Source: Strigamia acuminata
Lineage: Eukaryota > Arthropoda > Chilopoda > Geophilomorpha > Linotaeniidae
DNA length: 64,000 nucleotides
Assembly: GCA_949358305.1 (NCBI GenBank)
Contig: OX442322.1
Coordinates: 372,001 to 436,000, forward strand
Reading direction: 5' to 3'
The notes beneath the pieces were generated by a model. The model was not told the origin of the DNA. It saw only the letters and a list, made by a program, of their open reading frames with translations, and searched no databases. Shown here one piece after another: positions 54,401 through 61,671 of this stretch; within the stretch, counting starts at the first letter, position 1, and the number at the start of each line of letters is the position of its first letter. A program made the position numbers and the translations under genes.

Positions 54401-55880
54401 ATATGTGAATGTTTTAAAGGATGTGAAAAATGGTAAGGGTGGAAAGGTTGAAGAATCAAAATTGTATAACAAAGTGAATGAAGATTACATTAATTTAAAG
54501 TGTGATACTTCAGTGAGGACTCTGAGGGTCGAGAATAAAGATTTCATTGTGGACAGATGTATTAAAAAAGAGCCAGCATTGGACGACGAAGCAACGAAAA
54601 AGAATACGCTGACGGTTAAGATAAAAACCGAGACGAAAGAGGAAACGCAACCATCTACCGACATGACAGGAGGAGAAATGAAGAAGCCGGCTTCTGTCTC
54701 TGACGCTACTGCCGCCGCAGCCAAAGCAACAGCAACAACAACAACAGCTGCAACAGCAGTGGTGACAACTGCAGCAGTACCAGCAGCAGCGAAAAAGGAT
54801 TTGGTGATTCCTGCAAGCGCCCTCTTGTTGCCAGCGAAGAAGCGACGATTAGATGACTCCGAGGACGAAGCGTACAACAGAGACGAGCCTTCTCTGGTTT
54901 TGTTGAAGGACGGACAGGACTCGGTTCTTCGACGGTGCATCTGCATCTCCAACATTCTGCGCAGCTTGTCGTTTGTTCCCGGGAACGACGCCGAGTTATC
55001 GAAACACCCGGGATTCCTCTTGGTCATGGGCAAGCTGCTGCTGCTGCATCACAACCATGCGTTGAAGCGCCAGAATCAACGCAACTACGACAAGGAGGAA
55101 GATTTGGACTTCAGTGATAGTTGCAGCAGCCTACACGACTACGAGTGGTGGTGGGATGGATTGCATGTGCTTCGCGAGAACACACTAGTGACTTTGTCGA
55201 ACATCGCCGGCCAGCTGGATCTGTCGCTCTACCAGGAAGAGATCAGTTTACCTATTCTGGATGGTCTTCTTCATTGGTCAGTGTGCCCCTCCGCCTATGC
55301 ACAGGATCCCCTCCCCACCTTGCCTGCACACTCCGTCCTATCTCCTCAGCGTCTAACATTGGAGGCCTTGTGCAAACTTAGTGTCCAGGACAGCAACGTA
55401 GATCTGATTTTGGCAACTCCGCCGTTTTCGCGAATTGAACGATTGTTCGGGTTTCTCTCCCGGTCTATGAGCAAACAGGAAGATGCGGTCGTGCGCGAGT
55501 TTTCTGTGGTGCTTCTCCATTACTTTGCACAGGCCGATGCAGTGGCAGCTCGCGTGATTGCCTGCCAAAGTGCGTCGATCTCGTTGCTCATCTCGTTCGT
55601 CGAGCAGGCTGAACAGAGTGCCCTCACTATCGCGAATGCACACGGCATTAATGTGCTGAGAGAGAGCCCCGAGATGATGGGCACAAGTCTGGACATGTTG
55701 CGACGGGCGGCAAACACCTTACTAGCGCTGGCTCGTGTGTCGGAAAACAGACTTCTGTTTCTACAATATCAGCAGCGGTTACTAAACCTGGTTATGTCTC
55801 AAATCCTTGACCAACATGTAGCGGCCATATTGGCCGATGTGTTGTACGAGTGCTCGCAGCCGGGTGAAGTGGTGTCTTAG
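39446..55880 (+). CDS. osa: ARID1/Osa (BAF250), ARID subunit of SWI/SNF chromatin remodeller; 5' exons not seen
   Basis: Seventeen exons with AG...GT borders and consistent phases: 39446-39625, 39716-39793, 39856-40044, 40217-40379, 47833-47925, 47990-48121, 48179-48937, 49122-49372, 50739-50786, 50888-51076, 51134-51353, 51651-52329, 52391-52514, 52755-52826, 53038-53215, 53290-53609, 53679-55880. They sum to 1959 codons with stop. Regions: Pro/Gln/Ser-rich N part with polyQ (exon 3); GSRSMSP followed across the 7.45-kb intron by SQQNIPV, as in animal ARID1; ARID DNA-binding domain over exons 10-11 ([10 protein letters not shown] ... WKDVAGQIG ... LLPYEC); low-complexity Gly/Pro/Tyr linker; last exon with [10 protein letters not shown], nuclear signal PAKKRRLDD and the helical BAF250_C domain to the end. 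It recruits SWI/SNF to chromatin in the nucleus. The first visible exon is internal, so the start lies upstream, perhaps beyond the repeats. Confidence 0.93.
39856..40044 (+). repeat. CAG/CAA repeat encoding polyglutamine in ARID1 exon
   Basis: Mixed CAG and CAA codons encode three Gln blocks separated by PLPP and LPPSP. Mixing of codons suggests the tract is maintained for its protein and is less prone to slippage. The antisense frame (poly-Val/Ala) is a shadow. Confidence 0.9.
40380..40818. other. Start of 7.45-kb ARID1 intron, no feature
   Basis: Plain intron sequence after the GTAAGT donor. The 8-bp target duplication of the next element (AGAGTAAT, 40811-40818) is its last part. Confidence 0.7.
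40819..41823. mobile_element. 1005-bp TIR element (Pack-TIR type) carrying a Frizzled fragment
   Basis: The ends GAGTATCAGTCCGAACGG and GGGTTGCTGTCAGAACGG (right end, reverse complement) match at 13 of 18 positions and continue into GGGCGAAT-containing subterminal arms. A perfect 8-bp duplication AGAGTAAT flanks it (40811-40818, 41824-41831). The native element consists of repeated (T)AATGGCGAATTGG / CCAATTCGCCATT words. Between 41069 and about 41655 this is replaced by GC-rich coding-derived DNA. The 13-mer ACATTTCCAATGG occurs in the same orientation at both junctions (41058-41070 and 41655-41667). It lies in the large ARID1 intron. Confidence 0.85.
41069..41645 (-). pseudogene. Captured Frizzled (FZD5/8-like) gene fragment
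   Basis: Minus-strand translation from 41645 gives the middle of a Frizzled cysteine-rich Wnt-binding domain ([47 protein letters not shown]), then [20 protein letters not shown], a Pro/Thr linker, and the segment just before TM1 ([26 protein letters not shown]). It ends abruptly at 41069 where transposon sequence resumes. It is disabled by TAG at 41523-41525 in place of the expected Tyr of CSMY, and by a small deletion with frame change after CYPSYAP that removes part of the Cys-rich domain. GC content is far above the surroundings. No introns are visible, but FZD5/8 genes are often intronless, so DNA-level capture and retrocopying cannot be told apart. Confidence 0.85.
41832..42709. other. 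ARID1 intron, unassigned repetitive-looking DNA
   Basis: No coding exon. A small inverted pair AGAGTGGGCT/AGCCCACTCT lies around 42494-42543. A near-duplicate of 'gttttggtg...caccaaaac' occurs at 42562-42597. Confidence 0.5.
42710..42938. repeat. 229-bp inverted-repeat MITE
   Basis: The left arm ATACTTTTTCTGCACTCAAG...GAGCCCTG...GGGCTCCCATTGGC pairs with the right arm GGCCAATGGGAGCC...CAGGGCTCTTCTTGAGTGC...AGAGTAT. No coding capacity. Confidence 0.85.
43252..43434 (-). repeat. Copia 3' LTR, 183 bp
   Basis: TG...CA ends. Near-identical to the other LTR at 46727-46910 (one base longer). Confidence 0.92.
43468..44913 (-). pseudogene. pol: Copia pol remnant: GAG-pre-integrase, RT and RNase H, integrase deleted
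   Basis: From 44913 the frame has the pre-integrase zinc domain ([13 protein letters not shown] ... CINCVKGK). It jumps without a frame break into the late fingers/palm of RT ([20 protein letters not shown]), so the whole DDE integrase and early RT are missing. RT continues with YVDDML (catalytic YxDD), [13 protein letters not shown] and RNase H motifs [35 protein letters not shown]. One in-frame TAA at 43846-43848 interrupts RNase H, after which the same frame stays open to 43468. Confidence 0.88.
44765..46597 (-). CDS. gag: Copia Gag with threefold tandem duplication plus protease start, 610 aa
   Basis: The frame begins [15 protein letters not shown]. The copia-type Gag (UBN2-like) body contains three consecutive 99-residue copies (each running from [19 protein letters not shown] to [13 protein letters not shown]). 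A zinc knuckle [14 protein letters not shown] (about 45325-45295) and the protease region [12 protein letters not shown] follow, with Ala where DSG is usual. About 44907 the correct reading shifts by one to the pol frame; the remaining C-terminal residues are out of frame. The Gag forms the particle that packages element RNA. The triplication keeps the frame, but whether it still assembles is unknown. Confidence 0.85.
   Translation of the reverse strand: MAAEKTVYTQLEKLDHKYYPTWRFRMQIHLKSRTLWTVIENDLPAAGAAAAVVDAWNEKDGKALDAIAQALSSDQLAFVMNKVTAKQAWDELETIHRGNVEDQKITLRSEITNIKWLKTEDAMSFMTKVSGMAEKLRQLGDAITDAEVACHALRGIPRKFNEVRASFDAISSDQLAFVMNKVTAKQAWDELETIHRGNVEDQRITLRSEITNIKWLKTEDAMSFMTKVSGMAEKLRQLGDAITDVEVACHALRGIPRKFNEVRASFDAISSDQLAFVMNKVTAKQAWDELETIHRGNVEDQKITLRSEITNIKWLKTEDAMSFMTKVSGMAEKLRQLGDAITDAEVACHALKGIPRKFNEVRASFDAIAPNQLTTARVRYALIQAELRNKDEDREQGAESAARVKDFRKNSSKKDKKCFECGKMGHFARDCWSKPENANKKPTKPNKSDDKPKNNPGNSKSGKHYAACVTDEFDNDTTEKWQLDSATTSHIVKNASYLSNAILQTNRFVDVADGRTRQVEAVGELTLKVNMDGDHHFVTLKDVLAVPSFTDNLISCYKLSKNGSDIWMPQGGKECRKRGAVLTRRHPCPPGRPRKCSGKAHAKQFTTIMA
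45494..46384. repeat. 297-bp tandem triplication inside copia gag
   Basis: Units begin at 45494, 45791 and 46088 with AATTGCATCAAAACTTGCTC. They differ at only a few bases, and the period is a multiple of three. Confidence 0.97.
46727..46910 (-). repeat. Copia 5' LTR, 184 bp
   Basis: It precedes gag on the minus strand. The likely primer-binding site is immediately inside (about 46708-46726). Confidence 0.92.
47110..47176. repeat. Interstitial telomere-like (CCTAA)n tract
   Basis: Four perfect CCTAA units are followed by degenerate CTGACC/CCTAACC units to 47176. CCTAA is the complement of the arthropod telomere repeat TTAGG. It sits inside the large ARID1 intron, just right of the copia/MITE nest. 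Confidence 0.85.
47177..47534. other. ARID1 intron, no recognised feature
   Basis: Contains a small inverted motif around TTTTGTTGCC...ACAAAATGACA (47230-47290) and purine-rich DNA. Confidence 0.5.
47535..47797. mobile_element. 263-bp inverted-repeat MITE
   Basis: TIRs TACCGTATTTTACCAAATAA and TACCGTATTTTACCGAATAA (reverse complement of the right end). The interior has repeated GAGGGCGGCT(C/A)-type words. It ends 35 bp before an ARID1 exon. No coding capacity. Confidence 0.88.
49373..50738. other. ARID1 intron of 1.37 kb containing a piggyBac-type MITE
   Basis: Apart from the element listed separately (49699-50179) no exon or element border is recognised. The segment 50340-50560 looks like ordinary intron. 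Confidence 0.6.
49699..50179. mobile_element. piggyBac-type MITE with TTAA ends and internal hairpin
   Basis: TTAA at 49699-49702 and 50176-50179 encloses perfect TIRs CCTTCCCATAGCCAAG / CTTGGCTATGGGAAGG. TTAA target duplication with C-rich TIR starts is characteristic of piggyBac elements. An inner palindrome (49776-49907; TTCTCCAGGTGCAATC... and complement) may be a separate older insertion. Confidence 0.82.
51354..51650. other. ARID1 intron, no feature
   Basis: T-rich intron with a normal polypyrimidine tract ahead of the acceptor at 51650. Confidence 0.7.
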
Positions 55881-57115
55881 TGAAGAACATAGCCACAATG
55901 TTTTTAATTCGGTTTAATTCATGTGGAGTGAAAGAATCGTGGTCCAATTCTTTACAAATCAAAATCTTGCCTCTCGATTGATTGATCGATCGATGAATGC
56001 TCAGCTCGGTTGGGATCCGAATTTCATCATCCGTGTACCGTAAGGATATGCTGTTAAATGCCGTCCTCGTACGGGCAGCAACTCTTGTTGTTTGTCGAGC
56101 GAGAAACAAACAAACCGAGAGTAAAAAAGAAAGAAAGAAGGAAGGAATGAACGAACGAACAAACGAATAACAAAGTAACCCAAACAAAAAGATAAAATTC
56201 GTGACTTCAACGTTATCTGTCTATTTTAAATATGCATAAAATAATCAAAGATGGAATAATTTAACAAGCACACCACCACCTCTCCTTACATGACCTTAAG
56301 GTTTTTGACTTATCAGAACCATCATTTGCCATGAACACAATGAGAGCAGTTTTCATCTTCGATTCATGGTTGGCAACAACAACAGAAAAAGAATAATGAA
56401 AAAAAGTAAAAACATAAAAAAATAAAATAAATAATAATAATGATTATAATTGGAACATAATGTTTGAAGGTGTTAGTGCAAAGAACTCGGAGCTGAGAGT
56501 AATATAGAAGTTTAAAAACTAATTACTAGTGGCTCCATGATATTGTAATTTATATTGAAATCAAGGCAGAATGACAAAACGCAATTGGGTATTATTTAGC
56601 GAGTGAGTAGAAAACTGTGTCACAAAAAAATCTTTGTGATGATTTAGAGTTTATATTAGTATTTTAAGCATGGTCCTGTGTGTAAAGCAATGAATTTTTC
56701 CAAATTTTATTCACAGCTACCAAGAGATTTTTTCTTTAGTTTTTTATTTTTTATTATATTTTTATTTTTACTTTTATTGTATGCAACTGTATATTTTTCC
56801 AAAGAATATTCGTCTTATACTATTAAATAAATAAAATACAATAAAATAAACAAATTGTTAGATTTATAATTATAACCATACCACTTATGAGACAGGAAAA
56901 AGGACCAATAAGACCATGTTAAAATTTTTTTTTTATTATTTTTTTAGTTGCTGGTGTTCAGGGAAGAATGTTGGATGAAATTGGAAATTTGAAACCTGCC
57001 TCTTCAAACTAAAAGCTGCTTTCACTGCAAAACCAAACTCGCCCGCTGCTCTTTATATTGTTTATCGAGGAAAAGAAGAAGCAAATTTTCTGGGCGTTTA
57101 TTTTTTTTGTTTAAC

Positions 57116-57154
<39 letters not shown>

Positions 57155-57451
57155 AAAACACGACAGCTTATTGATTTGAGGAGGCTGGATAACTCCTCTA
57201 TTAAATTTATTTTTCTTTTATTTTTACTTATGTACACTTGAACTAGAGATTTCAATGTTTTTATTGTGGGAATTATTTCCCTGGTGTTTTTCTTGATCCC
57301 CATTTACCTCCTTATGATTCAGCCTGGTTGAAAGATAGTTTTAATGAATATTTGTGTCTAGAGCTGCCTAGTCTCCCTATTTTTTTAACTATTCCCTTTG
57401 ATATTGGTATTCACTCGTGCAAATGCATTATACCTATATATGTCTAATAAA
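55881..57451 (+). other. Probable ARID1 3' untranslated region
   Basis: AT-rich non-coding DNA after the stop. Polyadenylation-signal words occur at 56825-56850 (overlapping AATAAA copies) and 57446-57451 (AATAAA), giving short and long 3' UTR options of about 0.95 and 1.6 kb. Confidence 0.55.
57117..57153. repeat. (ATT)n microsatellite
   Basis: About twelve consecutive ATT triplets in the presumed ARID1 3' UTR. Confidence 0.97.
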
Positions 57452-57545
57452 ATTAAACAAATAAATGTATATACAAAGATCTTAATCTGGTTGATTTGTT
57501 TTCATTATTCTCTCTGACATAAAAAATAATAATGTGTATTATGCA

Positions 57546-57899
57546 TACCGTACTGCCTTGAACAATGGCCCGGGCGTTTAATTTTTTTTTGACTTGCTCG
57601 CCAGGCGCTTATTCAAAACCAGGCGATTATTTAAGCCAGGCCTCTATCGAAAAAAAAAAGTTGCTGACTCCGAATGTTTCGTTTGTTGAGGTTTCGTCCA
57701 TCGAAGTTTCCTCCAAAAGGCTACTAAAAACCGTTTTTAATAACCGTTTTTAAAGTATTTTCCGGTTAACCCAGCGTTTAAACGCGCCTGTTGTTTATTT
57801 GAGGCTGGTGCTTATTGGTTTTTCGAGTGGCGGTTGCCAGGCGCTTAATCAAGAGCCGGTGCTTAATTGCGCCCGGCCATTGTTCAAGGCAGTACGGTA
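57546..57899. mobile_element. 354-bp inverted-repeat MITE
   Basis: TIRs TACCGTACTGCCTTGAACAA-TGGCC are identical on both ends (right end in reverse complement). The interior has GCGCTTA(A/T)T words. Related fragments occur at 23979-24010 and 24991-25060. The target duplication is not clear. Confidence 0.88.
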
Positions 57900-57998
57900 A
57901 TGATGACCCCCAGTCCATATTGCACTTGATATCACATCAGTTCACATCATCATTTCATTTACAAATTCTGTGTAAGTGAAAGCAAATAAATTTTTTTT

Positions 57999-58147
57999 TT
58001 ATTGAATATCAAATTTTATTCGATTCTGGTTATCTTGCTCACGTGATAATACTGCCAAAGTATCCTTCAAAAACGACTGATAGAACCAGCGCAGCTGCTT
58101 GTCTAACATCATGCACGAGTTTGGTGCGGTGTTACTTGATTCCTCCA
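57999..58147 (-). CDS. Putative terminal exon of an unidentified gene, 49 codons
   Basis: The minus strand has a good acceptor (GTGCTTCCACAG) before 58147, followed by two bases completing a codon and then EESSNTAPNSCMMLDKQLRW ... FYQSFLKDTLAVLSREQDN ... IKFDIQ and a stop. The composition is protein-like, with amphipathic helix character. I do not recognise the family. The stop is overlapped by AATAAA and followed by a run of A's, which fits either a compact 3' end or a processed copy. No upstream exon was found between 58148 and the window end. It is tail-to-tail with ARID1. Confidence 0.45.
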
Positions 58148-58446
58148 CTGTGGAAGCACTTAAATGTTGGTATAATAACAAGTAATTAATTCTAAAAAAA
58201 CTTAGAATTGAAAACATTCTTCTATAAATCTATTTAATTAATAATAATATAATTTTATATATTGTCACGAGTATAGACCGTCCCGATCAACGGCCGATCT
58301 ATACTGCGTGTTTTAGCATATAAAGTTGCCAAATTTCAGCAACAGATGGCGTTCAATAATTAGTTTTCACTCATTTCATCACAATTTGCATGTTTTATTA
58401 ACAGTTTTATTTAAATTTATTTTAATCTTATAGTTTTCTTTTTGCT
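58148..58446. other. Non-genic, unassigned
   Basis: AT-rich with the inverted-looking motif GAGTATAGACCGTCCC...CGGCCGATCTATACTGCG at 58268-58310, possibly the body of the adjacent SINE-like sequence. Confidence 0.45.
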
Positions 58447-58450
58447 TACC

Positions 58451-58523
58451 ATGACCTCTGCCAGAATTGAACCTGGGACCCTTTGTTCTAAAGACCACTG
58501 CTCTATCCACTAGGCTAGTACAG
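58451..58523 (-). repeat. tRNA-like sequence, probable SINE head
   Basis: On the minus strand TAGCCTAGTGGATAGAGCAG matches a Pol III A box, and GGTTCAATTCT an imperfect B box (consensus GGTTCRANNCC) at the right distance. The anticodon stem does not pair properly and the acceptor stem is poor, so this is not a functional tRNA gene. A tRNA-derived SINE or old pseudogene is more likely. Confidence 0.6.
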
Positions 58524-58631
58524 CTTATGCTATTAAATGCTTAACTTCTGTTATATAGTTTTGTTTTCCAAAATAGTATTGAATTTTCAAATAGGCTATA
58601 TATTTGTACCTCTATACGCTGTTGCGTCCGA

Positions 58632-58825
58632 TGGACGTTATTCTTAACGTACGATTTACGTTATGAGTGGACGATTCGTATCATACGATAGACGTTACGA
58701 GTGGACGATTCGTAACGAACGATGGACATTACGATTGGCCGATTCGGTCCGTACGATGGACGTGTACGTTACGAGTGGATGAATTGTAACGTACGATGGG
58801 CATTAGGAGTGGACGATTAATGGAA
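58632..58825. repeat. About 43-bp minisatellite
   Basis: Four to five degenerate units with ACGATGGACGTTACGAGTGG and GGACGATTCGTAACG. No gene. Confidence 0.9.
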
Positions 58826-59189
58826 CTTGGCGGGAATGTTTGATTGTTTTGAAAATTATTGAGAATATATATAAAATACATTGCGAAATTTCAAAATTAC
58901 AATTGAATATGTTTGTAAAGTTATCGTAAAAAAAAGTAATGTAAAGTAATGTAAATTAAAAGAGAATTAGAGTTAAAATTTCAAACTAGAAAGTAGAAAA
59001 TTGAGGAAAATAGAGCAAAAGTGGAAAAAATAGTAAAATTCTCTTCAAAATTGCTGAAAAAAGCTTATAAAATTTCAGAAAACTGCAAATTGATTAGAAC
59101 ATGAATTATCTATTGTTGAGAGATAAGGACAATTAGGGATGACTCATTGCTGATAAAAATAAAATTTTATGAAAATTTTGTGAATATTT
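58826..59189. other. Non-genic AT-rich spacer
   Basis: Nothing beyond A-rich sequence. Confidence 0.6.
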
Positions 59190-59681
59190 AAAGGTCAAGT
59201 GCACTGAGTGGGTTTTATTTTTTTTCTGATAGAGCCTAATATAAAAATATTTTTCATGTTAAAAAAAATAAAATTTGGGCCTTTATCACTGTTTAATAAC
59301 AATTGAAAAAGTTGACTTTTTCAATGTGATGCATCATGGTTGTTGGCTGGATGTCCGATGTCATCAGTTCTGTGGTGGTTGGTGGTGGTGTTGTTGCGCA
59401 TGCGCATCAAACTGCGCATGTGCAAAAGACAGTTTTAAGCTCCCGCACTCAAGGTCAGCCATTATGAATCCATCCTAGGCTTGGAACTAGTTCCAGGTCA
59501 ACTGAACTAGAGAACTGACAAGTCATACTCCCATGATTCTTTGCATTGTCAACACCCGATATTGCGATTGTTATTAAACAATGATAAAGGCCCAAATTTT
59601 ATTTTTTTTAACATGAAAAATAAGTTTTCATTAGGCTCTATCAGAAAAAAAAATAAAACTCACTCAGTGCACTTGACCTTT
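59190..59681. mobile_element. Foldback MITE with TA flanks
   Basis: Inverted arms of about 100 bp (AAAGGTCAAGTGCACTGAGT... and ...ACTCAGTGCACTTGACCTTT; second arm block GGGCCTTTATCACTGTTTAATAA / ATTGTTTAATAA... inverted) surround a unique GC-richer centre with CGCATGCGCA. Each arm adjoins a TA (59189-59190, 59681-59682), consistent with Tc1/mariner-type mobilisation. Confidence 0.85.
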
Positions 59682-61671
59682 AATTACATGAGTTTGGAAA
59701 ATAAGAGTTTGATGTGAATGTTGAATATTATGTGTGTTTTTGAAAAGAGTTTGATAAAAGTGCTTATTAATTGAATATTTTGTTAGGATTTATTAATAAT
59801 TGTTGATTGATATTAATTTGTAGAAAATAGTGATGTTTGAATTTTGCAAATAATTGATTTATTAATCATTGATTCAATTTCAGGAAGTGATAGTGTTTTG
59901 TGAAGTGTTAAATTATTTAGTGAAGTGTTAATTTGCATAGTGAAGTGAAGAGAATAAGTGAAGTGATAATTTGTGCAACAGTGGATAAAGTGCCTTCAAT
60001 AGTAGCTTCGTTAAGTTGGCACCCCAAGTATAAGTCCAATCAAAAAAAATTATTGTCTATTGAAAGGGCTTTTCAATGGACAACATTGGGCATCTCTTTA
60101 TTTTGATTGGACTCGCTTCCTTCTTATCACTTTTTCGACTTTTAACTTGGGAGGCCAACTTGATGCCAGCCCCGCAAAATAAATGGACAGCAAAATTAAT
60201 GATTGGATCCGGTTCAGAATACAATGGACATGATTGGACATCTGTTTATTTTGATTGGACTCGCTTAGATTTTTAAATATGGCCGATTGAAAATTGAGTG
60301 CCAGCCCCCAAAATCAATGGACAGTTTTATGTCTTTTAGCTAGACATAAATAACTCTTGATTTTGTTCCTAAACTGTATTCTAAATGGAGCCAAAAATGA
60401 CAGACGTGGGTTTTCTATCGAGTCAGGCCGTCATCTGTTTTCTTTATTATAACGTCTTAATTTATAAAAATGGTTGCTAAGATGTCGCTTGTTGCAACAA
60501 CGACATCTCTTGGGTTTTATCAATGTGGTTACTTTTTGATCTTATACTTTTGATCTTCATTCGCCCCTACTACATTGATTAAACTAGTAGCATTATACAT
60601 CAAAATATTTCGATTTTGCTTAACTTTAACAATTTTTGTCGTTTGTTCTTTGCAAACGGCATATTATTAAATTCTACGCAAAACTATTCTGATTCCAAAG
60701 TTAAATTTACAATTTCAAAATTCAATAGAAATTCAATTCAAAATTATTATTTCTTCTTCACTTTCGTCTTTTCTGCAAGCACACGTGTCCGCTCTTCTAC
60801 TCCAGTTCTTTTTACATCCAAATTTCCTTTTGAAGTATTATGTTGTACATCTTAAAATTAGGTTTCCTGTTCCTCTTAATCTCTTGGGACTAAATAATTC
60901 ATCTCAGCTACTTTTAAGCCTTTCTTCCCTTTAGATGTGTTTGGGGTTTCCATTACATGAGGTGCCTCTTCTTTCTCCTCCGGGGTCTCCTGATCAGATG
61001 GAATCTCCACGTGCATCCCTGGGTCCTTCTGGGTCGTAATTTACGCGCTTGAGCTTATGGGTGAATCTCCACTGTCGTCCTAGGTGTCTGGGTTATTTCT
61101 GGGGTCTGAAACGTTTCCTCCAGTGGTGAAACTGGTTCACCTTTCTCTTCTACCACTAGTTGTCTGGGAGACAGCAATTGCTCTTCTTGCAGAATCGGAT
61201 TTTTAAAGTCCGAATAGCGCTTTTGAGCGGTTTTTGCTTATTGCACGAGGCTGTGTTTCCATACACGGTAGATTCATCTATTTCTCCTTATTTCGTTATT
61301 ATTATTGTTAGTTTTAAGTATTTTTGGTGTGGGCCCGTTAGTATCGATTTCACCCTTAGTCCAGTCGGGTTCGTGAAATTTGTATTCTGCGCTAAGGCTA
61401 TCCCTGCGCTACCTAACGTTTCTGTGGCCCCTGGCGGCTTGCAAAGGGCGTTAGGGGGATACTTAGCACAGGTTTTTAAGGCAATTGTAGCATTGCCTCC
61501 CCGTCTCGGTTTCTGCTTTGACAGTGCATCGAGTGATTTGTGCGACGATACGTGTGTGCTTCACGACAGTGCTCTGTGTTTCGAAATTGGACAGCCCATA
61601 CCGCTCCTAATATCACGATATTTTCGACGTGTGTGCTCCGACATCAATCATGCAAGTCTTCAGAACTCTCA
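59682..61671. other. No gene recognised; scattered repeats upstream of right-hand copia
   Basis: GTGAAGTG(TT/AA) words repeat at 59890-59970. TTATTTTGATTGGACTCGCT occurs twice (60099 and 60247). The minus strand of about 60880-61200 reads as decayed Pro/Glu-rich coding-like sequence with stops (LLSPRQLVVEEKGEPVSP), perhaps an old retroelement. No LTR for the downstream copia was identified. Confidence 0.45.

Noticed and set aside
53687-55717. Minus-strand ORFs under the last ARID1 exon
   Set aside because: Shadows of the 2.2-kb coding exon.
58451-58523. Functional tRNA gene
   Set aside because: A and B boxes are recognisable, but the anticodon and acceptor stems do not pair; better called a tRNA-derived SINE head.
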